Assembly (NCBI RefSeq): GCF_001050035.1
Contig: NZ_CVTA01000055.1
Location: 124,001-188,000 of the forward strand
DNA: 64,000 nt
Origin: Mycolicibacterium komanii
Lineage (GTDB): Bacteria; Actinomycetota; Actinomycetes; Mycobacteriales; Mycobacteriaceae
Direction of reading: 5' to 3'
Shown here in pieces: positions 43,696-52,989 of this stretch. A program made the translations under genes and the position numbers. Below the pieces are notes generated by a model, which saw only the letters and a list, made by a program, of their open reading frames with translations, did not search any database and was not told where the DNA came from. Each line of letters starts with the position of its first letter. Position 1 is the first letter of the stretch.

Positions 43696-45564
43696 ATGTG
43701 CGGAATCGTCGGCTATGTCGGGCAGCGTCCTGCCTGCAACATCGTCGTCGACGCGCTGCGCCGGATGGAGTACCGCGGATACGACTCGTCGGGCGTCGCC
43801 CTGCTCGACGGCCACGGCGGGCTCACGGTGCGCCGCCGGGCCGGTCGGCTGGCCAACCTCGAAGCCGCGCTGACCGAGACCGACGCGTCCAGCCTCGGCG
43901 GCAGCACGGGCCTCGGCCACACCCGGTGGGCGACGCACGGCAGGCCCACCGACCGCAACGCCCACCCGCACCGCGATGCCGCGGGCAAGATCGCCGTCGT
44001 CCACAACGGGATCATCGAGAACTACGCCGCGCTGCGGGCCGAACTCGAGAAGACCGGCGTGGAGTTCGCCAGCGACACCGACACCGAGGTCGCGGTGCAC
44101 CTGGTCTCCTGGCAGTTCCACCACGGCCCCACCGCGGGCGATTTCCCCGCCTCGGTGCTCGCGGTGCTGCGCCGCCTCGAAGGACACTTCACTCTGGTGT
44201 TCGCCAACGCCGATGACCCGGGCACGATCGTCGCCGCGCGGCGCTCCACGCCGCTCGTGCTCGGCGTCGGCGACGGCGAGATGTTCGTCGGCTCCGACGT
44301 CGCCGCGTTCATCGAGCACACCCGCGACGCCGTCGAGCTCGGCCAGGACCAGGCGGTGGTGGTGACCGCCGACGGATACCGCATCACCGACTTCGACGGC
44401 GTGGACGACGGCGCGAGCGCCCGAGCGTTCCACATCGACTGGGACATGTCGGCGGCCGAAAAAGGCGGTTACGAGTACTTCATGCTCAAGGAGATCGCCG
44501 AGCAGCCCGCCGCGGTCTCCGACACGCTGCTCGGCCACTTCGCCGACAACCGCATCGTGCTCGACGAGCAGCGGCTCTCCGATCAGGAACTTCGCGAGGT
44601 CGACAAGGTCTTCGTCGTGGCGTGCGGCACCGCGTACCACTCCGGGCTGTTGGCCAAGTACGCGATCGAGCACTGGACGCGGTTGCCCGTCGAGGCCGAA
44701 CTCGCCAGCGAATTCCGTTACCGGGACCCGGTTCTGGACAGCCACACCCTGGTGGTGGCGATCTCCCAATCCGGTGAGACCGCCGACACGCTGGAGGCCG
44801 TCCGGCACGCCAAGGAGCAGAAGGCCAAGGTGCTGGCCATCTGTAACACCAACGGCAGCCAGATTCCGCGCGAATGCGATGCGGTGCTCTACACCCGCGC
44901 CGGACCCGAGATCGGGGTGGCGTCGACCAAGACGTTCCTCGCCCAGATCGCGGCGAACTACCTTGTCGGGCTTGCCCTCGCGCAGGCACGCGGCACCAAG
45001 TACCCCGACGAGGTCGAGCGCGAGTACCGCGAGCTGGAAGCCATGCCCGAGCTGGTCGCCCGCGTGCTGGAGACCGTCGAACCGGTCAAGGCGCTGGCGC
45101 ACCGCTTCGCCCGGTCGCAGACAGTGCTGTTCCTCGGCAGGCACGTCGGCTATCCGGTCGCCCTCGAAGGCGCCCTCAAGCTCAAGGAGCTGGCGTACAT
45201 GCACGCCGAGGGTTTCGCCGCAGGCGAGCTCAAACACGGCCCGATCGCGCTCATCGAAGACGACCTCCCGGTCATCGTCGTGATGCCGTCGCCGAAGAAC
45301 TCGCCGATGCTGCACGCCAAGCTGTTGTCGAACATCCGCGAGATCCAGGCGCGCGGCGCGGTCACCATCGTGATCGCCGAGGAGGGCGACGACACCGTCC
45401 GCCCGTATGCCGACCACCTGATCGAGATCCCCGCGGTGTCAACGCTTTTCCAGCCGCTGCTGTCGACCATCCCGCTGCAGGTGTTTGCCGCGGGCGTCGC
45501 TCAGGCTCGCGGTTACGACGTCGACAAGCCCCGTAACCTGGCCAAGTCCGTCACCGTCGAGTAG
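43696..45564 (+). CDS. glmS: glutamine--fructose-6-phosphate aminotransferase (isomerizing)
   Basis: The 622-residue protein starts MCGIVGYVG. Cys2 is the N-terminal nucleophile of the glutaminase domain, so ATG 43696 must be used, not the in-frame ATG 6 nt earlier. Residues 1-240 are the class II glutaminase (GHTRWATHGRPT, NGIIENY). Two SIS domains (ISQSGETADTLEAV; ELKHGPIALIE) follow, ending in KSVTVE. It makes glucosamine-6-phosphate, the substrate of GlmM 6 kb upstream. TACCCT at 43682-43687 lies 8 nt before the start. No glmS ribozyme is seen in the short upstream region. Confidence 0.96.
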   Translation: MCGIVGYVGQRPACNIVVDALRRMEYRGYDSSGVALLDGHGGLTVRRRAGRLANLEAALTETDASSLGGSTGLGHTRWATHGRPTDRNAHPHRDAAGKIAVVHNGIIENYAALRAELEKTGVEFASDTDTEVAVHLVSWQFHHGPTAGDFPASVLAVLRRLEGHFTLVFANADDPGTIVAARRSTPLVLGVGDGEMFVGSDVAAFIEHTRDAVELGQDQAVVVTADGYRITDFDGVDDGASARAFHIDWDMSAAEKGGYEYFMLKEIAEQPAAVSDTLLGHFADNRIVLDEQRLSDQELREVDKVFVVACGTAYHSGLLAKYAIEHWTRLPVEAELASEFRYRDPVLDSHTLVVAISQSGETADTLEAVRHAKEQKAKVLAICNTNGSQIPRECDAVLYTRAGPEIGVASTKTFLAQIAANYLVGLALAQARGTKYPDEVEREYRELEAMPELVARVLETVEPVKALAHRFARSQTVLFLGRHVGYPVALEGALKLKELAYMHAEGFAAGELKHGPIALIEDDLPVIVVMPSPKNSPMLHAKLLSNIREIQARGAVTIVIAEEGDDTVRPYADHLIEIPAVSTLFQPLLSTIPLQVFAAGVAQARGYDVDKPRNLAKSVTVE

Positions 45565-46457
45565 TGCCGGGCGGCGTCGGGGACTTCAAGAACGAACGGG
45601 CTCGCGCCCACTTCCTCGGCGTATACCGGGCCGCGATGGCAGAGCTGCCGCCGGTCGCCGAATCCCGTGACGTGGCAACCTCGTTCGGTTCGGTGCGGGT
45701 GCATCGGTTCGGCGGGCCGCCCGACCGGACGCCGGTCATCCTGCTGCCTGGACGCAACGCGTCCACCCCGATGTGGCGGGGCAACATTGCGCACCTTCAA
45801 CGGCACCGGCCCGTGATCGGCATCGACCTGCTCGGCGAGGCGGGGCTGTCGGTGCAGGAGAAACCCATCTGTGGCCCCGACGACGAGGCGAAGTGGCTCG
45901 ACGAGACGGTCGCCGGGCTGGGACTGGACCGGGTGCACCTGATGGGAGTGTCGATCGGCGGGTGGACGGCGACCAACTACGCCGCCCGCCGCCCGGGCCG
46001 AGCCGCGTCGCTGGTGCTGCTCGATCCGGTGTTTACGTTCGCTCCCATCGCGCTCAAGGCCGTGCTCGCTTCGCCAGCGTTGTTCGTCCCCGGCGTGCCC
46101 GAGACACTGCGCACGCGCGTGCTGCGCTGGATCTCCGGCGGCGCCGACACCGATCAGGCCGTAACCGAGGCGGCACTGATCTTCTCCGGCGCAACCGATT
46201 ACACCCTGCGCAAGGCGATGCCCAAGGCGATCACCGACGAGCAGTTGCGCTCGCTGGACATTCCGGTGCTGGCCCTGATCGCGGGCCGCAGCGTGATGCA
46301 CGACTCGGACAAGGCGGCGCAACGGGCGCGACGCCTGCTCGCGCGGGGCGACGTCGAGGTGTGGCCCGCCGCCTCGCATGCGATCAATGGCGAGTACGCG
46401 GCCGAGATCGCCGAACGGGCAGCGGATTTCTGGGCGAAGGCAGACGGCTCAAACTGA
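45564..46457 (+). CDS. alpha/beta hydrolase
   Basis: The 297-residue protein has PVILLPGRNASTPMWRGNIAHLQRHRPVIGIDLLGEAGLS, nucleophile motif GVSIGGWTATNYA and catalytic His in AASHAINGEYA. The acid is probably the Asp in LALIAGRSVMHDSDK. The GTG start overlaps the glmS TAG by 1 nt, so it is co-translated. It is a generic esterase, thioesterase or dehalogenase-like enzyme; specificity is unknown. The next gene starts 36 nt downstream with its own -10-like element. Confidence 0.85.
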   Translation: MPGGVGDFKNERARAHFLGVYRAAMAELPPVAESRDVATSFGSVRVHRFGGPPDRTPVILLPGRNASTPMWRGNIAHLQRHRPVIGIDLLGEAGLSVQEKPICGPDDEAKWLDETVAGLGLDRVHLMGVSIGGWTATNYAARRPGRAASLVLLDPVFTFAPIALKAVLASPALFVPGVPETLRTRVLRWISGGADTDQAVTEAALIFSGATDYTLRKAMPKAITDEQLRSLDIPVLALIAGRSVMHDSDKAAQRARRLLARGDVEVWPAASHAINGEYAAEIAERAADFWAKADGSN

Positions 46458-46493
46458 GCCCCGCCGAGCGGTTTGCTACTAACGTGGTCGGCG

Positions 46494-47915
46494 ATGCGGC
46501 ACTACTACACCGCGGACCAGATCCGCGAGGCTGAAGCGCCGCTGTTGGCGTCCCTGCCCGACGGTGCCCTGATGCGCCGCGCTGCCAATGGCCTTGCCGT
46601 CGCCATCGCCCGGGACCTCGTGCTGCGCACGGGAGGTGTCTCCGGACGCCGCGTCTGCGCCGTGGTCGGGTCCGGCGACAACGGCGGCGACGCGCTGTGG
46701 GCCGCGACGTTCCTGCGCCGCCGCGGCGCAGGGGCCGCCGCAGTGCTTCTCAACCCGGACCGCGTCCACCGCACTGCGCTCGCGGCGTTCACCGCCGCCG
46801 GGGGGCGCGTCGTCGATACGGTCCCGGCGGGCACCGACCTGGTCATCGACGGCGTGGTCGGGATCTCCGGGTCCGGACCGCTGAGGCAGAACGCCGCCGA
46901 CGTGTTCTCCTCCGTCGACGACGCGGGCGTGCCGGTGGTCGCCGTCGACATCCCCAGCGGCGTCGACGTGCAGACCGGGGTCACCGACGGACCGCACGTG
47001 CACGCCGCGCTGACCGTGACGTTCGGCGGACTCAAACCCGTTCACGCGCTGGGCGATTGCGGCCGCGTCGAACTCGTCGACATCGGCCTGGACCTGCCGC
47101 CGTCCGACATGTTGTCGTTCGACGGCGGCGATGCGGCCGCGCGGTGGCCGGTGCCCGGGCCGAAGGACGACAAGTACACCCAGGGCGTCACCGGAGTCCT
47201 CGCGGGCTCGGCCACCTACCCCGGTGCCGCCGTGCTGTGCACCGGAGCGGCGGTCGCGGCGACCTCGGGCATGGTCCGGTACGCCGGAAGTGCTGGACAG
47301 CAGGTTCTTTCGCATTGGCCGGAGGTGATCGCGGCGCCGAGGCCGAGCGCGTCGGGACGGGTGCAGGCCTGGGCCGTGGGACCGGGCCTCGGCACCGACG
47401 ACACCGGCGCGGCGGCACTGTGGTTCGCGTTGGACAGCGGGCTGCCGGTCGTCGTCGACGCCGACGGGCTGACGATCCTGGCCGCCCATCCCGATCTGGT
47501 CGACGGCCGCGAGGCGCCGACGGTGCTGACGCCGCACGCGGGCGAGTTCGCCCGCCTCGCCGGTACGCCGCCAGGCGACGATCGCGTCGGCGCCGCGCGC
47601 AGGCTGGCCGACCGCCTCGGCGTCACCGTGCTGCTGAAGGGCAACGTGACCGTCATCGCCGAACCCGGCGGGCCGGTGTACCTCAACCCGGCGGGCCAAT
47701 CATGGGCCGCCACAGCGGGATCCGGCGACGTGCTGACCGGGATCATCGGCGCGCTGCTGGCCGCCGGCCTGCCCCCCGGCGAGGCCGCCGCGGCGGCGGC
47801 CTTCGTCCACGCCCGTGCCGCGAACCTGGCCGCGTCCGACCCAGGGCCCCGGCCCGCCCCGACTTCGGCGTCACGCATCCTCGCGCACGTCCGGACCGCC
47901 ATCGCAAGTTTGTAA
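46494..47915 (+). CDS. nnr: bifunctional NAD(P)HX epimerase / ADP-dependent NAD(P)HX dehydratase
   Basis: The 473-residue protein is a fusion. Residues 1-205 are the YjeF_N epimerase (GSGDNGGDALWAATFLRRRG, DIPSGVDVQTG). Residues 220-470 are the ADP-dependent dehydratase of ribokinase fold (VGPGLGTDD, DADGLTIL, LTPHAGEFARLAG, ATAGSGDVLTGIIGALLAAGL). It repairs hydrated NAD(P)H. TAACGT at 46480-46485 ends 8 nt before ATG 46494, suggesting a leaderless transcript. It precedes gadB by 26 nt. Confidence 0.94.
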   Translation: MRHYYTADQIREAEAPLLASLPDGALMRRAANGLAVAIARDLVLRTGGVSGRRVCAVVGSGDNGGDALWAATFLRRRGAGAAAVLLNPDRVHRTALAAFTAAGGRVVDTVPAGTDLVIDGVVGISGSGPLRQNAADVFSSVDDAGVPVVAVDIPSGVDVQTGVTDGPHVHAALTVTFGGLKPVHALGDCGRVELVDIGLDLPPSDMLSFDGGDAAARWPVPGPKDDKYTQGVTGVLAGSATYPGAAVLCTGAAVAATSGMVRYAGSAGQQVLSHWPEVIAAPRPSASGRVQAWAVGPGLGTDDTGAAALWFALDSGLPVVVDADGLTILAAHPDLVDGREAPTVLTPHAGEFARLAGTPPGDDRVGAARRLADRLGVTVLLKGNVTVIAEPGGPVYLNPAGQSWAATAGSGDVLTGIIGALLAAGLPPGEAAAAAAFVHARAANLAASDPGPRPAPTSASRILAHVRTAIASL

Positions 47916-47941
47916 GCAAGTTTGTAACGAGAGGAACCGTT

Positions 47942-49324
47942 ATGTCGCCCACGCGCAGTCACGCGCCGCAGATTGCCGCCGCCTACACCGGACGGCTGGC
48001 GATGGCGCCGGTGCCGTCGCTGCGGCTTCCCGACGACGCGATGGATCCCGACGCGGCGTACCGGTTCATTCACGACGAGCTGATGCTCGACGGCAGTTCT
48101 CGGCTGAACCTGGCCACGTTCGTCACGACGTGGATGGATCCGCAGGCCGAACGGTTGATGGCCGAGACGTTCGACAAGAACATGATCGACAAGGACGAGT
48201 ACCCCGCGACGGCGGCGATCGAGCAGCGCTGCGTGTGCATGGTGGCCGACCTGTTCCACGCCGAGGGGCTGCGCGACGACGACCCCTCGAGCGCCATCGG
48301 CGTTTCCACGATCGGTTCGAGCGAGGCGGTGATGCTGGCCGGGCTGGCGATGAAGTGGCGGTGGCGCGAGCGCGTCGGCGAGAAGTGGAAGGGGCGCACG
48401 CCGAACCTGGTGATGGGCGCGAACGTTCAGGTGGTCTGGGAGAAGTTCTGCCGCTACTTCGACGTCGAGGCCCGATACCTGCCGATGGCGGAGGGCCGCT
48501 ATGTGATCACCCCCGAGCAGGTGCTCGAGAACGTCGACGAGGACACCATCGGCGTGGTGGCGATACTCGGCACCACCTACACCGGGGAACTGGAACCCAT
48601 CGCCGAGATCTGCGCCGCACTCGACAAGCTGGCGGCCGACGGGGGACTCGACATCCCGGTCCACGTCGACGCCGCCAGCGGCGGTTTCGTGGTGCCGTTC
48701 GTGCACCCCGACCTGGAGTGGGACTTCCGGCTTCCGCGGGTGGTGTCGATCAACGTCAGCGGCCACAAGTACGGCCTGACCTACCCCGGTATCGGCTTCG
48801 TGGTGTGGCGCAGCGCCGAATACCTACCCGAGGGCCTGGTTTTTCACGTCAACTATCTCGGCGGCGACATGCCGACGTTCACGCTGAACTTCTCCAGACC
48901 CGGCAACCAGGTCGTGGGCCAGTACTACAACTTCCTGCGACTCGGCCGCGAAGGCTATTCACAGGTGATGCAGTGTCTTTCACAGACCGCACGGTGGCTC
49001 GGCGATCAGCTCCGCGAAAGCGAGCACTTCGAGGTCGTCGCCGACGGATCGGCGATCCCGGTGGTCAGCTTCAAGCTGGCCGGGGACTTCGGCTACACCG
49101 AGTTCGACGTGTCACAGGGCCTGCGCGCCTTCGGCTGGCAGGTGCCCGCCTACACGATGCCGGAGGGTGCCACCGACGTCACGATGTTGCGCATCGTGGT
49201 GCGCGAGGGATTCTCCGCGGATCTGGCCCGGGCGCTCCACGACGACCTCGCCACCGTGCTGACCCACCTCGACGAGCTCAAACCGCGCGGGCACTTCAAC
49301 CAGCAGCAGCCCTTCGCGCACTGA
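47942..49324 (+). CDS. gadB: glutamate decarboxylase
   Basis: The 460-residue PLP enzyme has RLNLATFVTTWMDPQAERLM, IGVSTIGSSEAVMLAGLAMKWRW, HVDAASGGFVVPF, and the PLP-binding Lys in SGHKYGLTYPG. It ends HFNQQQPFAH, close to the GadA/B C-terminus. It converts glutamate to GABA with proton consumption, aiding acid tolerance. AGAGGAACC precedes the ATG. It follows nnr as in M. tuberculosis. Confidence 0.95.
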   Translation: MSPTRSHAPQIAAAYTGRLAMAPVPSLRLPDDAMDPDAAYRFIHDELMLDGSSRLNLATFVTTWMDPQAERLMAETFDKNMIDKDEYPATAAIEQRCVCMVADLFHAEGLRDDDPSSAIGVSTIGSSEAVMLAGLAMKWRWRERVGEKWKGRTPNLVMGANVQVVWEKFCRYFDVEARYLPMAEGRYVITPEQVLENVDEDTIGVVAILGTTYTGELEPIAEICAALDKLAADGGLDIPVHVDAASGGFVVPFVHPDLEWDFRLPRVVSINVSGHKYGLTYPGIGFVVWRSAEYLPEGLVFHVNYLGGDMPTFTLNFSRPGNQVVGQYYNFLRLGREGYSQVMQCLSQTARWLGDQLRESEHFEVVADGSAIPVVSFKLAGDFGYTEFDVSQGLRAFGWQVPAYTMPEGATDVTMLRIVVREGFSADLARALHDDLATVLTHLDELKPRGHFNQQQPFAH

Positions 49325-49328
49325 GCCG

Positions 49329-50366
49329 TCAGCCGGTCACCGACAACCGCCACGCGGTCATCGCGACGCTGGCGCGCAGCAGGCCGTCCGGCTCGGTGAG
49401 GTTGAATCCCATTGTCTTGCCGAGGTGTTCGAGACGGCGCGCCACACTGCTGTGATGTAGGTGCAGTACGTCCGCCGCCCGGCGCAGCGAGGCCGTCGCG
49501 CAGTACGCGTCCAGGGTTTCTAGGTTGTCGGCGTCGGTCGCCAATCGGCTCACCGCGATGACATCGGGATTGGCCGCTACGGCGTCGGTGGGCAACTGGG
49601 CGAGCAATGACAGCGCTCCCAGAGCGTCGTGGCGCACGACCGGTCGACGGGCGGTGGTGAAGCGCAGGGCGGTGCGCGCTTCCTGCCAGCACCGGTCGGG
49701 GGTCTCGGCAGCACCGATGCCGGCGCGGACGTCGGACGGGAAGGCCGATTCTTCAACCGCACCCGCGATGAGCACGCCGACGTCGGCGAGCCGCGCCGCC
49801 TTGACCGGACGGTTCGGGCAGACCGCGCGGCCGATCGAGTCGAGCGCGAGCGACGAGCGCACCGCGACGACGCGCACCGGATCGCCCGCGGGGAAGCCGA
49901 GCAGGCGCAGGGCACGGTTTCGAGCGGCGTCGTCGGTGTCGCAACCGATCACGAGTTCGACGAGCGCCGGATCGGCCATCGTCGTCTGCGCGGGGCCGTA
50001 GCGTTCGACAACGGAGGCCACCACGATCGCCAGCCGTTCCAGCGCCAGTTCGTCGAGCGGCCTGGGCGGTCCGCTGCGCTCCAGCCAAACCGTGCCGATG
50101 TCCTCGTCGTCGAGGACGACGGAGGCGGTCTGCGACGCCGTCCCCGGTGGGTCCGCGGCCGCCCTGCCGTCCGGCGACATCCGGACCGCGTCCCCGGTCG
50201 CGTGCAACCGGATTCCGGCCGTGCACTCGGCCAGGCCCGCCGCGGCGCGTGCCAGGGCGGACAGGTCCACCCGTCTTCGCATCAGGGTGTCGAAGAACTG
50301 CACCACCCGCAGCGCGCCCTCCGCGTCCGCATCCAGCCGCGACAGCCGCGCAACCAACGCTTCCAT
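49329..50366 (-). CDS. PucR/CdaR-type helix-turn-helix regulator
   Basis: The 345-residue protein has a GAF/PucR-like middle region and a C-terminal helix-turn-helix: LETLDAYCATASLRRAADVLHLHHSSVARRLEHLGKTMGF. That order is characteristic of PucR-type activators. ATG 50366 was taken; longer in-frame extensions lack support. It is divergent from the lipase-type hydrolase/cupin pair, with an inverted repeat between at 50412-50427. It probably controls that operon. It is convergent with gadB with only 4 nt between. Confidence 0.82.
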   Translation of the reverse strand: MEALVARLSRLDADAEGALRVVQFFDTLMRRRVDLSALARAAAGLAECTAGIRLHATGDAVRMSPDGRAAADPPGTASQTASVVLDDEDIGTVWLERSGPPRPLDELALERLAIVVASVVERYGPAQTTMADPALVELVIGCDTDDAARNRALRLLGFPAGDPVRVVAVRSSLALDSIGRAVCPNRPVKAARLADVGVLIAGAVEESAFPSDVRAGIGAAETPDRCWQEARTALRFTTARRPVVRHDALGALSLLAQLPTDAVAANPDVIAVSRLATDADNLETLDAYCATASLRRAADVLHLHHSSVARRLEHLGKTMGFNLTEPDGLLRASVAMTAWRLSVTG

Positions 50367-50411
50367 GTCCGGCAGGATAGGCGCCGATCGTCGGCGGATT
50401 CCGCTCTTTTG

Positions 50412-50427
50412 TCCGACGAATGTCGGA
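50412..50427. promoter_or_regulatory. inverted repeat TCCGAC-N4-GTCGGA in divergent promoter (probable operator)
   Basis: A 6-bp perfect dyad with a GAAT centre lies midway in the 97-nt region shared by the PucR-like regulator and the hydrolase gene. It is the only symmetric element there. Confidence 0.5.
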
Positions 50428-50463
50428 TGACGCGGGGTGGGCCGGAGCGTGACCATTGTCCCC

Positions 50464-51378
50464 ATGGATCCCGAACTCGAAGCCTTCCTGGCGCTGTTCC
50501 CGAAGGCCGACCTGACCGACCCCGTCGAGGAGCGAAAGAACTTCGCTGCGCTGGCCGCGGCGATACCGGTGCCCGAGGCCGCCGATCTGGACGTCGAAGA
50601 CCGCACGGTGCCCGGCACACCGGACGTGCCGATCCGCATCTACCGCCCGCAGGGCGCCCGTGCCGCGATCGTCTGGTTGCACGGCGGCGGCTTCGTGATG
50701 GGGGATCTGGACACCGAGCACCCGTGGGCGACGCGCGTCGCCGAGGGCGCCGGCGTGATGGTGGTCTCCGTCGGATACCGGCTGGCTCCCGAAAACCCGT
50801 TCCCCGCAGCGGTCGACGACGCATACGCCGTCTTGAAGTGGACCGCCGACCACGCCGAGGAGTTGGGTGTCGACGCCGACCGGATCGCGGTAGGTGGCCA
50901 CAGCGCGGGCGGCGGCATCGCGGCAGCGGTCGCGCTGCGCGCCCGCGACCAGGGTGGCCCCGCCCTGTGTTTCCAGCTGCTCAACCAGCCCGGGCTTGAC
51001 GACCGGCAGGACACCCCGTCGGCGCGCTCGTTCACCGATACGCCGTGGATGAACCGGGACAAGGTGTCGGACTCCTGGCGCCACTACCTCGGCGGGGCAC
51101 CCGCCACCCCCTATGCGGCGCCCGCCCGCGCGACCGACCTGTCGAACCTGCCGCCGGCCTACGTGTCGACCGCGGAGTTCTGTCCGAACCGCGACGAAGG
51201 GCTCGACTACGCGATGCGGATGCTGGCGGCCGGAGTCCCCGTCGAGCTGCACCAGTGGGCGGGCACCTTCCACGGCTCGCAGGCCATCCTGTCCGCCGAG
51301 GTGTCCCAGCGGCAGCTCGCCGAGCTCGCCGACGTCCTGCGCCGCGCGATGTCCGCGTACCGGGAGGTACCGGCGTGA
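50464..51378 (+). CDS. HSL-family alpha/beta hydrolase (lipase/esterase)
   Basis: The 304-residue protein [20 protein letters not shown] has the oxyanion HGGGFVMGD and the nucleophile in [12 protein letters not shown]. The acid lies in [14 protein letters not shown] and the His in GTFHGSQ, the hormone-sensitive-lipase family order. It should hydrolyse short-chain esters. It is coupled to the following cupin by a 4-nt GTGA overlap and is divergent from a PucR-like regulator. A natural substrate shared with the cupin partner is possible. Confidence 0.87.
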   Translation: MDPELEAFLALFPKADLTDPVEERKNFAALAAAIPVPEAADLDVEDRTVPGTPDVPIRIYRPQGARAAIVWLHGGGFVMGDLDTEHPWATRVAEGAGVMVVSVGYRLAPENPFPAAVDDAYAVLKWTADHAEELGVDADRIAVGGHSAGGGIAAAVALRARDQGGPALCFQLLNQPGLDDRQDTPSARSFTDTPWMNRDKVSDSWRHYLGGAPATPYAAPARATDLSNLPPAYVSTAEFCPNRDEGLDYAMRMLAAGVPVELHQWAGTFHGSQAILSAEVSQRQLAELADVLRRAMSAYREVPA

Positions 51379-51752
51379 CGACGCACCCTATCGACATGTA
51401 CTCGGCGGCGGTCAGCCTGCTGCCCGACGGGCGGGTGCAGGAGACGCCCCGCCGCTTCGACGTGGAACAGCGCGGATGGTTTGTGATGGCGGCGCACGCC
51501 GAAACCGACGCCGACGTGCACGCCGATCACTGGGAGGTGCACCCCGAGGCCGAGGAGCTGGTGGTCTGCCTTCGCGGGGCCGTCCGGATCACCATCCGGG
51601 CCGAGGACTCCGAGGCCGAGGACGAGATCGCGGTCCCCAGCGGCGCGGCGCTGATCGTGCCCCGAGGGCACTGGCACCGCATCCAGCTCGACGAACCCAG
51701 CGACCTGATGTCGGTCACGGTCCTCGAGGGCACCCACCTCGCGGAGGCGTAG
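51375..51752 (+). CDS. cupin-domain protein
   Basis: The 125-residue single cupin has [24 protein letters not shown] (His/Glu metal motif 1) and [30 protein letters not shown] (motif 2). The GTG start overlaps the hydrolase stop by 4 nt, so the two are made together. Metal-dependent small-molecule binding or catalysis is likely. It precedes alr by 53 nt. Confidence 0.85.
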   Translation: MTTHPIDMYSAAVSLLPDGRVQETPRRFDVEQRGWFVMAAHAETDADVHADHWEVHPEAEELVVCLRGAVRITIRAEDSEAEDEIAVPSGAALIVPRGHWHRIQLDEPSDLMSVTVLEGTHLAEA

Positions 51753-51805
51753 CGCGTCGGGCCACCGCTCGTCCGTCTGGGACAATCGGCCGTGGTGAGA
51801 CGACA

Positions 51806-52972
51806 ATGCACACGACCGAGCTGACGACGCCGACCGCGATCGTGGCACCCCAGACCGTGGTGGACCTCGACGCGATCGCCCACAACGTGCGTCTGCTGCG
51901 CGACCTCGCGGGGGACGCGCAGGTGATGGCCGTCGTCAAGGCCGACGGATACGGGCACGGCGCCACGCAGGTGAGCCGGGTCGCGCTGGCCGCGGGCGCC
52001 ACCGAACTGGGAGTGGCCACCGTCGGCGAGGCGTTGGCGCTGCGCCACGACGGCATCGCCGCCCCGCTGCTGGCCTGGTTGCACCCGCCGGGCACCGACT
52101 TCGCACCCGCCGTGGCCGCCGACGTGCAGATCGCGGTGTCGTCGGTGCGCCAACTCGACGAACTCCTCGACGCCGTCGCACGAACCGGGCGCAGCGCCTC
52201 GGTGACCGTCAAGGCGGACACCGGGCTCAGCCGCAACGGCGTCGGCTCGGCCGACTTCCCGGCGATGGTCGCCGCGCTCGAGCGCGCCCAGACCGACGGC
52301 GCGATCAGCGTGTGCGGCCTGATGTCGCACCTCGTGCACGGCGACGACCCTGACAATGCACTCAACGGACTGCAGGCGCAGCGGCTCACCGAGATGCGCA
52401 CGTACGCAGCCGAACACGGCGTGCGGTTCGAGATCGCGCACCTGAGCAACAGCCCGGCGGCGATGACGCGACCCGATCTCGCCTTCGACATGGTGCGCGC
52501 CGGTATCGCGGTGTACGGGCAGACCCCGATCCCCGAGCGCGGGAACATGGGGCTGCGCCCGGCGATGACGGTGAAATGCCCGGTGGCACTGGTTCGGTCG
52601 CTGCGGGCGGGCGACGGGGTGTCCTACGGGCACACGTGGGTCGCCGACCGCGACACGACGGTCGCGTTGCTGCCCGTCGGCTACGCCGACGGGGTGTTCC
52701 GCACGTTGAGCAACCGCATCGACGTGCTGATCAACGGCCGGCGCTACCGCAACGTCGGCCGGATCTGTATGGACCAGTTCGTCGTCGACCTCGGACCGGA
52801 CGGGGCCGCCGCGGAAGGTGACGACGCGATCCTCTTCGGGCCCGGCACCGACGGTGAGCCGACGGCGCAGGATTGGGCCGACCTGCTCGGCACCATCAAC
52901 TACGAGGTCGTGACAAGCCCGCGTGGCCGCTTCGTGCGGACCTACACCGGTTCGATGGGCGAGACACGTTGA
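51806..52972 (+). CDS. alr: alanine racemase
   Basis: The 388-residue fold-III PLP enzyme has PLP-Lys45 in [21 protein letters not shown]. Its catalytic Tyr lies in [25 protein letters not shown]. The C-terminal beta domain carries [12 protein letters not shown]. It supplies D-alanine for peptidoglycan. ATG 51806 follows GGTGAGA. It is the first gene of a tight operon with an alpha/beta hydrolase and tsaE-tsaB-rimI-tsaD. Confidence 0.96.
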   Translation: MHTTELTTPTAIVAPQTVVDLDAIAHNVRLLRDLAGDAQVMAVVKADGYGHGATQVSRVALAAGATELGVATVGEALALRHDGIAAPLLAWLHPPGTDFAPAVAADVQIAVSSVRQLDELLDAVARTGRSASVTVKADTGLSRNGVGSADFPAMVAALERAQTDGAISVCGLMSHLVHGDDPDNALNGLQAQRLTEMRTYAAEHGVRFEIAHLSNSPAAMTRPDLAFDMVRAGIAVYGQTPIPERGNMGLRPAMTVKCPVALVRSLRAGDGVSYGHTWVADRDTTVALLPVGYADGVFRTLSNRIDVLINGRRYRNVGRICMDQFVVDLGPDGAAAEGDDAILFGPGTDGEPTAQDWADLLGTINYEVVTSPRGRFVRTYTGSMGETR

Positions 52973-52989
52973 GCGACACCGGAAATCCG

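Noticed and set aside
43681..45417. Antisense 578-codon frame across glmS
   Set aside because: Composition is Val/Gly/Arg/Asp-rich without domains; glmS on the other strand has all catalytic motifs.
46697..47941. Possible N-terminal extension of glutamate decarboxylase over nnr
   Set aside because: The upstream stretch is a shadow of nnr in another frame with Arg/Gly low complexity; GadB starts at ATG 47942 with its own ribosome site.
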